This document shows positions 36,491-46,367 of a stretch of 64,000 nt of DNA, in pieces. Numbering within the stretch: position 1 is the first letter of the stretch; each line of letters begins with the position of its first letter. Both the position numbers and the translations under genes were made by a program. The stretch covers positions 2,663,980-2,727,979 of the forward strand of contig NZ_KI912107.1 of the NCBI RefSeq assembly GCF_000517085.1. Reading direction: 5' to 3'. The notes below the pieces were generated by a model. That model was not told the origin of the DNA and ran no database searches. It was given only the letters and a program-made list of their open reading frames with translations. Source of the DNA: Saccharicrinis fermentans DSM 9555 = JCM 21142. GTDB lineage: Bacteria; Bacteroidota; Bacteroidia; Bacteroidales; Marinilabiliaceae.

Positions 36491-37765
36491 ATGACCAAGA
36501 CTGTAATAAAAATAGAAAACCTATCCAAAATATACCGCCTGGGTGAAGTAGGCACAGGAACCTTGTCCCACGACCTCAACCGTTGGTTTAAGATGAACCT
36601 ACTGGGGCAAGACGACCCCTATGCCAAGGTAGGTCAGGTAAACGACCGCACCCAGAAAGCCGAGAAAGGAGAATTAGTTGCCGCCCTACGCGACATCAAC
36701 CTGGAAGTCAAACAAGGCGAGGTGCTAGGTATCATTGGTAAAAACGGAGCAGGAAAATCCACCCTCCTCAAGCTACTCTCCCGCGTCACCTCCCCCACCA
36801 CCGGTAGCATCAAAGTAAAAGGCCGATTAGCCTCCCTGTTGGAAGTAGGCACCGGCTTTCACCCTGAGATGACTGGACGGGAGAATATATATATGAACGG
36901 CACCATCATGGGCATGCGTAAATGGGAGATAGACCGAAAGCTGGATGAGATAGTGGACTTTGCCGGCGTAGCCAAATACCTGGACACCCCCACCAAACGC
37001 TATAGCAGCGGCATGACCGTACGCCTTGGATTCGCCATCGCCGCCCACCTGGAACCAGAGATACTGGTAGTAGATGAAGTATTGGCCGTAGGCGATGCCG
37101 AATTTCAAAAGAAGGCCATCGGTAAAATGCAGGATGTGAGTACCAATGATGGTAGGACTGTGTTGTTTGTGAGTCATAATATGGCAAGTATTACACAATT
37201 ATGCACAAAAGGTTTTATACTAGAAAACGGTCAATCAGCATATCAAGGTTCAACTGACGATGCGATCAATTATTATTTATCTAACTCAAAAAATAATAAT
37301 GACAAAAACATTGAGCAACGTGCCGATAGAATAAATGGTAGTAATTTTAGATTTACAGAATTGGTTCTAAAAACCAGAGATAATAAAATTATTGAAAATG
37401 CAACTAGCGGATTACCCATAAAACTAAAAATAAGCTACTCATTAAAACACCCTTTAAAAAATGTTTCTATAAGAGCTCTATTTATAAACAATAAAGGGCA
37501 GGAACTATTTCTATGTAACAATGCATTTTGTGATAAAAGAATCGACATTGAAAAAAATGGTACAATTACCTACTTTATACCCAAATTACCATTACCTGAT
37601 GGCCAATACTATATACAGCTAACTGCTTATTCTGAAAATGGAATTGAAGATGACATTGAAGGAGCTTATGAGTTAAATGTTGATATAGGAGATTACTATA
37701 ACACGGGAAAAGTCCCTGTGAAAAAAGATGGTTTATATATTGACCATAACTGTACCTATGATTAA
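36491..37765 (+). CDS. ABC polysaccharide exporter, ATPase subunit (Wzt-like)
   Basis: 424 residues. The ATPase domain (about 1-245) has Walker A GKNGAGKST, signature YSSGMTVRLGFA and Walker B ILVVDEVLAVGD. A C-terminal beta-sandwich (about 270-424, ending in the DGQYYIQL...DIGDYYNTGK pattern) is the Wzt sugar-binding domain that recognises the finished chain. The first 700 bp are GC-richer and the rest is AT-rich, with the change near 37180, so the two halves appear to have different histories. Confidence 0.9.
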   Translation: MTKTVIKIENLSKIYRLGEVGTGTLSHDLNRWFKMNLLGQDDPYAKVGQVNDRTQKAEKGELVAALRDINLEVKQGEVLGIIGKNGAGKSTLLKLLSRVTSPTTGSIKVKGRLASLLEVGTGFHPEMTGRENIYMNGTIMGMRKWEIDRKLDEIVDFAGVAKYLDTPTKRYSSGMTVRLGFAIAAHLEPEILVVDEVLAVGDAEFQKKAIGKMQDVSTNDGRTVLFVSHNMASITQLCTKGFILENGQSAYQGSTDDAINYYLSNSKNNNDKNIEQRADRINGSNFRFTELVLKTRDNKIIENATSGLPIKLKISYSLKHPLKNVSIRALFINNKGQELFLCNNAFCDKRIDIEKNGTITYFIPKLPLPDGQYYIQLTAYSENGIEDDIEGAYELNVDIGDYYNTGKVPVKKDGLYIDHNCTYD

Positions 37766-37800
37766 ATACCGAACGCGAATACAAGACTCAAAACTATAAA

Positions 37801-38514
37801 ATGCAAACTATAAAAAACATTCTCCCACTATTCATAAAAGAACCGATTGAAGAATACCAACGAAGAAAGTATTGCGCCAATAAATACAAAGGCGAAGAAC
37901 TAAAACAACCAGGCACCTATTACTCTCTTAATGCATTTGATTTTTACAAATGTATCTTTATACATGTACCTAAAGCAGCAGGTGTATCCATTAATAAAAC
38001 TTTATTTGGAAACCTTGCCGGAGGTCATTACACTGTAAAAGATTATCAAAACATATACAAACCTTCGACGTTAAAAAAATACTTTAAATTCACCATTGTT
38101 CGCAATCCTTATGACAGACTTTTTTCTGCTTACACGTTCTTGAAAAAAGGTGGTTTTAATAAAAAAGATGCAGAATGGGTCAACAACAATCTTAGAGATA
38201 TTCATAGTTACGAGCAATTTGTAAAAGAGTGGTTAACAACCGAACATGCCTATACTAAAAACCACTTTACACCTCAATACGAATACCTCATTAACAATAA
38301 CGGAGACATTGGAGTTGACTTTATAGGCAAGCTAGAAACCATAGATGAAGATTTTCTTACCATTTGCAATAAAATAGGCGTAAAGCGTGAATTAGTGCAT
38401 GCCAATAAAACAGGCCCCAGAGAAAAAGTAGTACTCGATACTGAAATGAAAAAAATGATACAAGAAGTCTATGCCAAGGACTTTGAACTCTTAAACTATT
38501 CGTATGACTACTAA
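37801..38514 (+). CDS. Sulfotransferase (family 2-like), carbohydrate-type
   Basis: 237 residues. CIFIHVPKAAGVSINKTLFG (51-70) is the 5'-phosphosulfate loop and FTIVRNPYDRLFSAY (97-111) the 3'-phosphate loop of PAPS-dependent sulfotransferases. Together with cysC upstream it should add sulfate to the polysaccharide or its lipid-linked intermediate. It overlaps the next glycosyltransferase gene by 11 bp. Confidence 0.87.
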   Translation: MQTIKNILPLFIKEPIEEYQRRKYCANKYKGEELKQPGTYYSLNAFDFYKCIFIHVPKAAGVSINKTLFGNLAGGHYTVKDYQNIYKPSTLKKYFKFTIVRNPYDRLFSAYTFLKKGGFNKKDAEWVNNNLRDIHSYEQFVKEWLTTEHAYTKNHFTPQYEYLINNNGDIGVDFIGKLETIDEDFLTICNKIGVKRELVHANKTGPREKVVLDTEMKKMIQEVYAKDFELLNYSYDY

Positions 38515-39433
38515 GTCAAACTTTATCACCATTATTGTTTGCACCTACAACCGTGCTGACATACTTAAAGAATGCTTAGAAGCCCTTTTTAACCAAACAG
38601 CATCTCAAAATTCATATGAGGTATTGGTAGTAGACAACAATTCACACGACCATACCAAACAACTAGTAGAGAGTTTTCAGCTTACACATACCAACTTACG
38701 TTATTACCTAGAAGAAAAACAAGGGCTGAGCCATGCGCGTAATGCGGGTTACTTAAACACTAAAGCCGAATGGATAGGCTACATGGATGACGATGGGAAA
38801 GCACATACTGATTACATAGAAAAAACATTTGAGGTGATCAACAACCATGATTTTGACTGCTTTGGTGGACGATACCACGCTTGGTATAGAACCCCAAAAC
38901 CTAAATGGCTAAGTAGTGACTTTGGTACATCACCAATACTAAATAATACAGTTGGCATTTTAAAAGAAGAACACAACTCTGGTGGTATTATCTTCTTTAG
39001 AACAGATGCTTTAAAGGCTGTTAATGGTTTCTCTACCAAAGTGGGCATGAGTGGTAATACAATTGCCTATGGTGAAGAGACTATGGTGCAGAATGAAATG
39101 AGAAAACTTGGCTTTATCATTGGCTATTCTCCATTTATAAGGATGGACCACTTGGTAGCTGAACATAAGTTCAAAGTTTCATGGCATTTAAAAGCAACTT
39201 ATGCACATGGTAGAGATGGTTATACAATTTGGAATAGCCAACCTATTAGCTTCACATTCTTCTTAAAACAGCTCATTAAAAACTTTTCACGAGGGTTTAC
39301 TAGAAATTTATATAAATTTATAGGCTCTAAAAGTTATTGCATTCAGAATTTAATTTACGACACAATGCAACCAAACCTTTTGTTGTTAGGCAAATATATA
39401 TCCCAATATTCACAATCTAAACATAAAGTATAA
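38504..39433 (+). CDS. Glycosyltransferase family 2
   Basis: 309 residues. FITIIVCTYNRADIL near the N-terminus, VDNNSHD, and MDDDGKAH (a DDD metal/UDP-sugar site near 91-94) show a GT-A fold GT2 enzyme. Like others in the cluster it should add one sugar to a lipid-linked chain; donor and acceptor are unknown. Translationally coupled to the sulfotransferase. Confidence 0.88.
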   Translation: MTTKSNFITIIVCTYNRADILKECLEALFNQTASQNSYEVLVVDNNSHDHTKQLVESFQLTHTNLRYYLEEKQGLSHARNAGYLNTKAEWIGYMDDDGKAHTDYIEKTFEVINNHDFDCFGGRYHAWYRTPKPKWLSSDFGTSPILNNTVGILKEEHNSGGIIFFRTDALKAVNGFSTKVGMSGNTIAYGEETMVQNEMRKLGFIIGYSPFIRMDHLVAEHKFKVSWHLKATYAHGRDGYTIWNSQPISFTFFLKQLIKNFSRGFTRNLYKFIGSKSYCIQNLIYDTMQPNLLLLGKYISQYSQSKHKV

Positions 39434-39443
39434 TTACATTCTG

Positions 39444-40391
39444 ATGACTGATAATGCACCTATTATATTTATCCATTACGGGAATAATCCATATTTAAAG
39501 TATGTTTTTAAAACAGCTAAAACTACCAACCCCAATAAAAAAATAATATTATTAGGTGATAATTCAAATAAAGAACTTGCTATTAAAAATGGTGTTGAAC
39601 ATTATGATTTTAAAGACTATGATAGAGGCGAACAATTAAATATATTCGAAAAATCATATAAATTTATTGCAGGAACGACACATGGAAGGGAAAATTGGAC
39701 GAAATTTGTTTTTAAAAGGTGGTATATTATGCGAGTCTTTCTAAAAACACATAATATTAATAGCTTTTGGACTTTTGACTCTGACAATTTAATACTGTGC
39801 AACTTAGAAGACCTTGAACCTGTATTAAATAATTTTGACTGTACCGAACAGTGCAAAGGTAATTGTATGAATGGCTACATCAGCAATTTTAATGTTGTAG
39901 ATGGCTATATCAAAAAAATGAATGAGTTATTTAATAGAGAAGAGTATATATCGCACCAAATTGATAACTTATCAAAACATCCTGATTTTGCTTACACAGA
40001 GATGAGAGCTTATGCCACTTACAAGAAAGAGGAAGGCATAAAAAGCAAACGGCTTTCTATCATAGAAAAAAACAAAGTTTTTGATGATGCGGTTTGTATT
40101 CCTGAAAACATGGAAGCTTATAACAAAAAACTGGGTGGATATAATCTAAAAAAAATATATTTTGCCAATAATGGTGAAGTATACTGCATCGAGAAGAAAA
40201 CAGGGGAATATATAAAGATGATGAATCTGAATTTAAGCTGGGTTCCATTATACATATTTGAAGATATATGTAAGCACGTAACACGCGCGCCTCGTATTAA
40301 AACAATTAAGCTTTATAATATACACAACGAACCATTTATATATAAACTACGAAATAACATAGCACGGATAAAAACATTTATAAGCCACTAA
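39444..40391 (+). CDS. Putative glycosyltransferase, GT-A-like
   Basis: 315 residues of no clear family. IIFIHYGNNPYLKYVFKTAKTTNPNKKIILLGD at the start and FWTFDSDNLIL (about 110-120, a DxD-type site) suggest a nucleotide-sugar transferase related to GT8/GT32-like enzymes. Its position in the polysaccharide operon supports this. The acyltransferase gene follows with TAATG overlap. Confidence 0.6.
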   Translation: MTDNAPIIFIHYGNNPYLKYVFKTAKTTNPNKKIILLGDNSNKELAIKNGVEHYDFKDYDRGEQLNIFEKSYKFIAGTTHGRENWTKFVFKRWYIMRVFLKTHNINSFWTFDSDNLILCNLEDLEPVLNNFDCTEQCKGNCMNGYISNFNVVDGYIKKMNELFNREEYISHQIDNLSKHPDFAYTEMRAYATYKKEEGIKSKRLSIIEKNKVFDDAVCIPENMEAYNKKLGGYNLKKIYFANNGEVYCIEKKTGEYIKMMNLNLSWVPLYIFEDICKHVTRAPRIKTIKLYNIHNEPFIYKLRNNIARIKTFISH

Positions 40392-41419
40392 TGCATACTA
40401 CACAAAACACCCAATGGCTAAATAACCTAAGAGTTTTTGCAACTATAGCTGTTATTACATTGCATACATGTGATAGTGTCTATCTGTTTAACATTTATAA
40501 TCTAAATAAATGGTGGGTCGCAAATATTATCGACAGTAGTGTCAGATCTTGTGTTCCGCTATTTTTTATGCTATCAGGTGCACTTCTACTTAACAAGAAT
40601 GAAACCTTGCACATATTTTTAAAAAAGAGATTTATACGAATCATATTGCCTTTCGTTTTTTGGTCATTAATATATATAGCCTACTGGCAAATACTCAAAA
40701 TTATAAACGGAGAAGAATTTGCCCTAAAAACATTTGTGCTATTTGCAATAAATAAACTAAAAACGGGTGCGGCGGTTCACCTTTGGTATATTTATACAAT
40801 ATTAGGTCTATACTTTACATTTCCAATTCTATCTAAGTGGATTAAAAATTGCAAAGAGATAGAAATTAGGTATTTTTTGATCATATGGGCAATAATTATC
40901 ATTTCGAACCTACCCTTAATTTCCTTAATAAAGCCTAACATCAATATGATGTTCTTTACAGGTTATATAGGATTTCCTGTGCTAGGATACTATTTAGACC
41001 AACATATCTCATTATCCCAAAAACATTATCCATTGTTAATGTATATTATAGGAACCGTAATAACAATTGTGGGCACCTACATAATTTCAAAGACACATAA
41101 CTCATTTCAACATGCGTTTTACGACTACATAACTCCAAACGTTATACTATCATCAATCGGTATATTTTTATTTGCTAAATACCTTAAAATAGATAATTTA
41201 ATTGTTTTAAAAATTATTAACACTATAAGTAAAAACAGTTATGGAATGTATTTAGTTCATATATTAATACTTCTACTAATGTCTAAAATAGGAATAAATA
41301 ATTCATTTACACACCCTGCTGTTGGAATACCTCTTACAACAATAATTTGTATCATTACCTCATATAGTGCAATTTCATTTTTAAAGAGGATTCCTTGGGG
41401 TAAATATATATCAGGTTAA
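40391..41419 (+). CDS. Acyltransferase 3 family O-acetyltransferase
   Basis: 342 residues with about ten transmembrane helices. WLNNLRVFATIAVITLHTC at 9-27 is the acyltransferase-3 N-terminus (histidine of the LRxxA...H pattern), and SCVPLFFMLSGALL follows. It likely acetylates a sugar hydroxyl of the polysaccharide at the membrane. Confidence 0.88.
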   Translation: MHTTQNTQWLNNLRVFATIAVITLHTCDSVYLFNIYNLNKWWVANIIDSSVRSCVPLFFMLSGALLLNKNETLHIFLKKRFIRIILPFVFWSLIYIAYWQILKIINGEEFALKTFVLFAINKLKTGAAVHLWYIYTILGLYFTFPILSKWIKNCKEIEIRYFLIIWAIIIISNLPLISLIKPNINMMFFTGYIGFPVLGYYLDQHISLSQKHYPLLMYIIGTVITIVGTYIISKTHNSFQHAFYDYITPNVILSSIGIFLFAKYLKIDNLIVLKIINTISKNSYGMYLVHILILLLMSKIGINNSFTHPAVGIPLTTIICIITSYSAISFLKRIPWGKYISG

Positions 41420-41451
41420 AAGGCCAATAACGTAATTAATTGTATTTCCAA

Positions 41452-42348
41452 ATGAAAAAAAAACTTGCTCCAATAGTACTTTTTGTGTATAACAGGCCTA
41501 TACACACGTTAAAAACACTGGAAGCATTAACAAACAACACCTTGGCTAATGAGTCAACGCTATATATCATCGCTGATGGGCCAATGCAAAATGCAAGTGA
41601 CGAAAACATACTTGCAATAAAAAAAACAAGAGAAATAATAAGAAAAGAAAAGTGGTGTAAAGAAGTTATTATTGAAGAAAAAGAGAGCAATAAAGGTCTA
41701 GCTCCTTCTGTGATTGAAGGAGTAACAAATATTGTTAACAAACATGAAAAAATAATTGTACTTGAAGATGATTTAATAACGTCAATCCATTTTCTTGAGT
41801 TTATGAACGAAGGCCTTTATAAATATGAAAAAAAAGCAAATATATATTCTATAAATAGCCATATGTTTCCGATTGAAGCAAAGGAATCAAAATCAGTATT
41901 ATTACCAATGACTACAACATGGGGATGGGCAACTTGGAAGGAGAAGTGGAAATGTTTTGAAGTTAATACAGATATAAATACACCAATTTTCACTAATCCT
42001 CACCTACAAAATAGATTTAATCTACCTAGCTACGATTATACCCAAATGTTGCTAAAAGCAAAACATTCGTGGGGAATCCATTGGTATTATTCGGTATTTA
42101 AACGAAATGGCCTCGGTGTTTTTCCTACACAGTCTCTTGTTTCGAACATCGGTTTTGATGGAAGTGGAGTAAATTGCGGAACGGAGTTGACTAGTAGCTT
42201 TATACACCAAGGAAAAATTAAAGTATTAATTGAAGATACTATTGATATTTATTTTTACAGTCTTTATCTTAACTATTTCGACAAAAAAAGCAAGTCCAAA
42301 GCACTTTCTACAAGGATCATTCGCAGGATATTAAACAAACTAAAATGA
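41452..42348 (+). CDS. Glycosyltransferase, GNT-I/GT13-like or GT2-like
   Basis: 298 residues from the ATG at 41452; the TTG at 41440 is not needed. [23 protein letters not shown] and [11 protein letters not shown] (EDD metal site) followed by [13 protein letters not shown] match the sugar-transferase family common in Bacteroidota capsule loci. The ATG of the next gene overlaps its stop (ATGA). Confidence 0.82.
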   Translation: MKKKLAPIVLFVYNRPIHTLKTLEALTNNTLANESTLYIIADGPMQNASDENILAIKKTREIIRKEKWCKEVIIEEKESNKGLAPSVIEGVTNIVNKHEKIIVLEDDLITSIHFLEFMNEGLYKYEKKANIYSINSHMFPIEAKESKSVLLPMTTTWGWATWKEKWKCFEVNTDINTPIFTNPHLQNRFNLPSYDYTQMLLKAKHSWGIHWYYSVFKRNGLGVFPTQSLVSNIGFDGSGVNCGTELTSSFIHQGKIKVLIEDTIDIYFYSLYLNYFDKKSKSKALSTRIIRRILNKLK

Positions 42349-42977
42349 TTAAACGAATTGTTTTATACCTTATTAAAAAGTTATTTCAGGTTGAAGGTGT
42401 AGCATCTGCCATACAGCGTCAACTTGATCTCAACAAAACAAACAACAACAACAATGCATGTTTGATTTACGGTAAAGAAACTGTGCTTCATTCAGATGCA
42501 ATAATATTAAATGGAACAAACAAAAAGGAAAACATTTCGCTTGGAGACAATTGTTTATGTAGAGGTACTCTTCTAACTTTCAACTATGGCGGAATAATAA
42601 GCATTGGTAACCATTGTTATATAGGTGATTTAGTTCGAATCTGGTCGGCAGAAAAAATTAGTATAGGTAATGATGTACTGATATCACATAATGTAAACAT
42701 AATAGATACAGATTCACATGAATTAAACAGCATAGAACGAAAAGAAAATGGCCGAAAAATTCTAAAGGATGGGCTAATTCTTCCTAAAGGAAACGTAAAA
42801 TCAGCCCCCATCATTATTGAAGACAATGTGTGGCTTAGTTTTAATGTAAGTGTTTTGAAAGGGGTAACAATTGGCAAAGGGGCAGTAGTGGCAGCAGGGT
42901 CCGTTGTAACTAAGAATGTAGCCTCTTATACATTAGTTGGAGGCACCCCCGCTAAATTCATAAAGAAACTATGTTAA
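42345..42977 (+). CDS. Acyltransferase with hexapeptide repeats (LbH), 1
   Basis: 210 residues with left-handed beta-helix repeats from about residue 60 ([27 protein letters not shown]). The active histidine region is [10 protein letters not shown] and a typical end is [20 protein letters not shown]. Serine O-acetyltransferase/WbbJ type; it probably acetylates a sugar. It overlaps its neighbours on both sides. Confidence 0.88.
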   Translation: MIKRIVLYLIKKLFQVEGVASAIQRQLDLNKTNNNNNACLIYGKETVLHSDAIILNGTNKKENISLGDNCLCRGTLLTFNYGGIISIGNHCYIGDLVRIWSAEKISIGNDVLISHNVNIIDTDSHELNSIERKENGRKILKDGLILPKGNVKSAPIIIEDNVWLSFNVSVLKGVTIGKGAVVAAGSVVTKNVASYTLVGGTPAKFIKKLC

Positions 42978-43585
42978 GAAAATATTGGACAAAGATTTTA
43001 AAAAAAAATGTAGCACAAGATCATTCATCTTACACAAATATTCACAAAACGTCAATTTTTCCAAAAAAACTTAAGCTTAGGTTCGACGTAATAAAAGAAA
43101 ATAGAATATATGTTACTATTGGTGAAAAATGTATTATTGTAGCAAATTTCATATTTGAATCTGCAAAAGGAGAAATTAGTATTGGTAACAATGTACATAT
43201 TGGCGGTGCCAACCTTATTTTGAGAAGCAAGATTACAATAGGCAATAATGTAACCATGGCATGGGACATTACCATTTACGACCATGACTCTCACAGTATA
43301 TATTGGAATTACCGAAGAAAAGATAACGAACAATGTTACAAAGATTATTTGGCCTACGAAGGAAATAATGTAATAAATAAGGATTGGGAACATGTTAACT
43401 CGCAACCAATAATAATCTCAGATAAGGTTTGGATAGGTTTTGGGGTCACAATATTAAAAGGCGTCACCATTGGAGAAGGTGCTATTGTCGGAGCCAAAAG
43501 CGTAGTAACCAAAAATGTGCCAGCATGGTGCATAGTTGCAGGAAATCCTGCACGCATAGTTAAACGATTAGAAGAACCTAAATAA
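42971..43585 (+). CDS. Acyltransferase with hexapeptide repeats (LbH), 2
   Basis: 204 residues, the same fold as the preceding gene: [20 protein letters not shown], catalytic-type [10 protein letters not shown], and [36 protein letters not shown]. WbbJ/maltose O-acetyltransferase type. Two adjacent paralogues suggest acetylation at two positions. Confidence 0.9.
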   Translation: MLRKYWTKILKKNVAQDHSSYTNIHKTSIFPKKLKLRFDVIKENRIYVTIGEKCIIVANFIFESAKGEISIGNNVHIGGANLILRSKITIGNNVTMAWDITIYDHDSHSIYWNYRRKDNEQCYKDYLAYEGNNVINKDWEHVNSQPIIISDKVWIGFGVTILKGVTIGEGAIVGAKSVVTKNVPAWCIVAGNPARIVKRLEEPK

Positions 43586-43587
43586 AC

Positions 43588-44478
43588 ATGAAAATACTAA
43601 TAGTTGGATCAAAAGGGTTTATTGGCTCACATGCCTTGCAATATTTTAGAGCGAGTGGACATATAGTGTATGGCTGCGATGTGGTAGTTGAGTATGAAGA
43701 CGAGCACTATTTTTTAGTAGATGCCACCCAACCCAATTTTCAAGAACCGTTTAAGGCAATTAAGTTTGATGTGTGCATCAATTGCTCGGGAGCAGCCAGT
43801 GTGCCACAATCTATTCAAAATCCATTACGCGACTTTCAACTCAATACGGCCAATGTGTTTCTCTTATTAGATAGCATTAGGCAGCACGCTCCAAGTTGCA
43901 AATTTATAAATATGTCGAGTGCTGCAGTATATGGTAACCCTATGAGTCTACCTATTAACGAAACACACAAAACCAAGCCAGTATCACCCTATGGCGAGCA
44001 CAAGCGCATGGCCGAAGAAGTATGTCAAGAGTTCTACACTCACTTCTCTATAGCATGTTGTAATTTGCGCATCTTTTCGGCTTATGGAGAGGGTTTAAAA
44101 AAGCAGTTGTTTTGGGATTTATACAAAAAGTCAAGTGATGAACACATCAAATTATTTGGAACTGGAGAAGAAACCCGAGATTTCATCTTTATATCAGACT
44201 TGCTTCAGGCTATCAATTTAGTCATGGTAAATGCACAATTTAAGGGCGAGGCCATTAACGTGGCCAATGGTAATCAATTAAAAATAAGAGATGTTGCAAT
44301 ACTGTTTTTCAAACTACTAAATTACCAAGGCAACATATCTTTTTTAGGCAATAATCGTAAAGGAGACCCATTAAACTGGGAGGCCGACATAACGCATTTA
44401 AAGACCTTGGGTTATAAAAATAAGGTTAGCCTTGAGGCTGGCTTAACATCATATATAAAATGGATAGAAAGCAAATAG
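43588..44478 (+). CDS. NAD-dependent epimerase/dehydratase (extended SDR)
   Basis: 296 residues. The KILIVGSKGFIGSHAL Rossmann motif (GxxGxxG) is at 2-17, the catalytic pair in SPYGEHK (about 132-138) and MSSAAVYG precedes it. It modifies a nucleotide sugar used by the cluster; the sugar is not predictable. It overlaps the next gene by 19 bp. Confidence 0.87.
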   Translation: MKILIVGSKGFIGSHALQYFRASGHIVYGCDVVVEYEDEHYFLVDATQPNFQEPFKAIKFDVCINCSGAASVPQSIQNPLRDFQLNTANVFLLLDSIRQHAPSCKFINMSSAAVYGNPMSLPINETHKTKPVSPYGEHKRMAEEVCQEFYTHFSIACCNLRIFSAYGEGLKKQLFWDLYKKSSDEHIKLFGTGEETRDFIFISDLLQAINLVMVNAQFKGEAINVANGNQLKIRDVAILFFKLLNYQGNISFLGNNRKGDPLNWEADITHLKTLGYKNKVSLEAGLTSYIKWIESK

Positions 44479-45602
44479 GCCTAATATATGCATACAATGA
44501 AACATGGATAGGTGGAACCTATTATGTTGAAAACATTATTAAAGCACTGGACGCTTTGCCTGATGGGGAAAAACCTTTTTTACACATTTTTACCAAAGAT
44601 GAAGATACATACCGTCAACTTCAAGAAAAAGTAAACTACCCTCATTGCAAGTATCATTCATTAACTGTAACGCTTGGTTTATTCAAACGTTTTATAAATT
44701 TCGTTTCTGTAAAAACGACAGGTAAAAACTACATTAGAGGCATAAAAAACGAAAAGGAAATTAGTTTTTATTACCCCAATCCTAATGCATTTATTTTTAA
44801 AGATGTATCTCCAAAAAAATTAGTCTATTGGATTCCCGATTTTCAGGAAATTCATTTGCCTCATTGTTTTTCCGAAGCTGAATTAGGCAATAAAGCACTA
44901 CAAAGATCACATATGGCTTTAACTGCGCAGAACATTGTTTTTAGCAGTTCCGACGCACTAAAGGATTTTCAGCAATTATATCCAGAATGTCAGGCAAAAT
45001 TAAACATTCTTCGTTTCACCGTTCATTCACAAGCTGATACAAATATTTCATCCGATATATGGGAAGCCATAAAAAGCAAGTACCAAATTACTGACGACTA
45101 TTTTTTATGCCCCAATCAATTGTGGATGCATAAAAATCACATAACGGTACTTAAAGCATTGCGCGAATTAAAAAACTCAACCATAAAAGTATTATTTTCG
45201 GGTAAAGAAGAAGATTACAGAAACCCAAATTTTCCGGCAGAACTAAAAACCCGAGTGGATGAATACGACATTAGTAATGTAGCCTCCTTCATTGGCTTTA
45301 TACCTAAAAGTGATTTAGACATTCTTATTCAAAATGCTACAGCAATCGTACAACCTTCTTTATTCGAAGGTTGGAATACTGGTCTTGAGGAAGCCAAATT
45401 AAAAAACAAGTTCATCATTGCATCAAACATTAACGTCCATCAAGAACAGTTAAATGACTACCCCAACAAGGTGTTTTTTGAAAAAGAAAATGACATACAG
45501 CTTGCTCAAATACTAAACACCTTAATAGTACAAATACAACCCTATAATTACCAAGAAAAAACACTTGCTTTTGCACGGCAGTTTGTGAATATAAATATCT
45601 AA
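44460..45602 (+). CDS. Glycosyltransferase family 4/1 (GT-B)
   Basis: 380 residues. CPNQLWMHKNHITVLKAL (about 217-234), and the donor-site motif QPSLFEGWNTGLEEAKLKNK, with the E(x7)E pattern, near 300-320 identify a retaining GT-B enzyme. It overlaps the epimerase gene, so translation is coupled. Confidence 0.87.
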   Translation: MDRKQIGLIYAYNETWIGGTYYVENIIKALDALPDGEKPFLHIFTKDEDTYRQLQEKVNYPHCKYHSLTVTLGLFKRFINFVSVKTTGKNYIRGIKNEKEISFYYPNPNAFIFKDVSPKKLVYWIPDFQEIHLPHCFSEAELGNKALQRSHMALTAQNIVFSSSDALKDFQQLYPECQAKLNILRFTVHSQADTNISSDIWEAIKSKYQITDDYFLCPNQLWMHKNHITVLKALRELKNSTIKVLFSGKEEDYRNPNFPAELKTRVDEYDISNVASFIGFIPKSDLDILIQNATAIVQPSLFEGWNTGLEEAKLKNKFIIASNINVHQEQLNDYPNKVFFEKENDIQLAQILNTLIVQIQPYNYQEKTLAFARQFVNINI

Positions 45603-45670
45603 TTACCCTTAAGCAGAAAATGGCTATAAGGAGTTTTAAACATGAGTAGCACTACTAATTTTAAGAGTTT

Positions 45671-46360
45671 ATGAATACATCCAATACACTACAACGAAAA
45701 AAGCCACCCAATTTAAAAAGTGAAGAACAGAGATTTTTTGAATACGACTTCACGTACATGCCGTACAAATCATTTTCTTGGAAAAAAAGAATATTCTAAT
45801 ATCAAATCTTTATCACCTTCAAAAAGGATTTATACTACTTGCTGAATCGTTTCGAAATGCTCAGCATATAAAAAATCAATTACGAATTAAGCGAATATAC
45901 GTCATAATAAAATTGTAGTACTCAAAAAAAAAGAGGTATTTATCGAGACTGGGGTGTATGCAATAAATCCGTGATCCACATTTTATTATCATTGGTTTGC
46001 AGAAACATTACCTCGATTATACTCTCAAAAGGAGGAAATAAAAAACCGATATCTAATACTCCCCTATCGATTTTAAAATTACAATTACATAGAGCCCAAC
46101 TATAATTCACTGAATATAAATGTATTAAATATCAAAAAAAAGATACTAACTTACTTGTAAAGGATTTGCTTTATATTAGTGAAGTATCAGAAAGTGGAAG
46201 TTTTAATAAAGCCATCTACATCTATAAAAAGACAAAACTTAAGGTGACAGAAAAAGATGCTATTCACGAACAATATAGGCAAAAGTTATTCCTGAATAAC
46301 GATATTGCAAGACCATATATATTCCCGCTGAATAAAAATACATACAGCTCAAATTATTAA
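45671..46360 (+). pseudogene. Decayed glycosyltransferase, possibly GT61-like
   Basis: The 766-bp gap contains protein fragments in shifting frames, all on the operon strand. They include about 42 codons from 45671, then a frame with VFIETGVYAINP, a stop, STFYYHWFAETLPRLYSQKEEIKNRYLILP (joined across lines, residues not contiguous in one frame before the stop), and a 64-codon open end at 46166-46360. The 'HWFAETLPRL' pattern recalls glycosyltransferase family 61. At least three frame breaks or stops make it non-functional. Confidence 0.5.
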
Positions 46361-46367
46361 ATATAAT

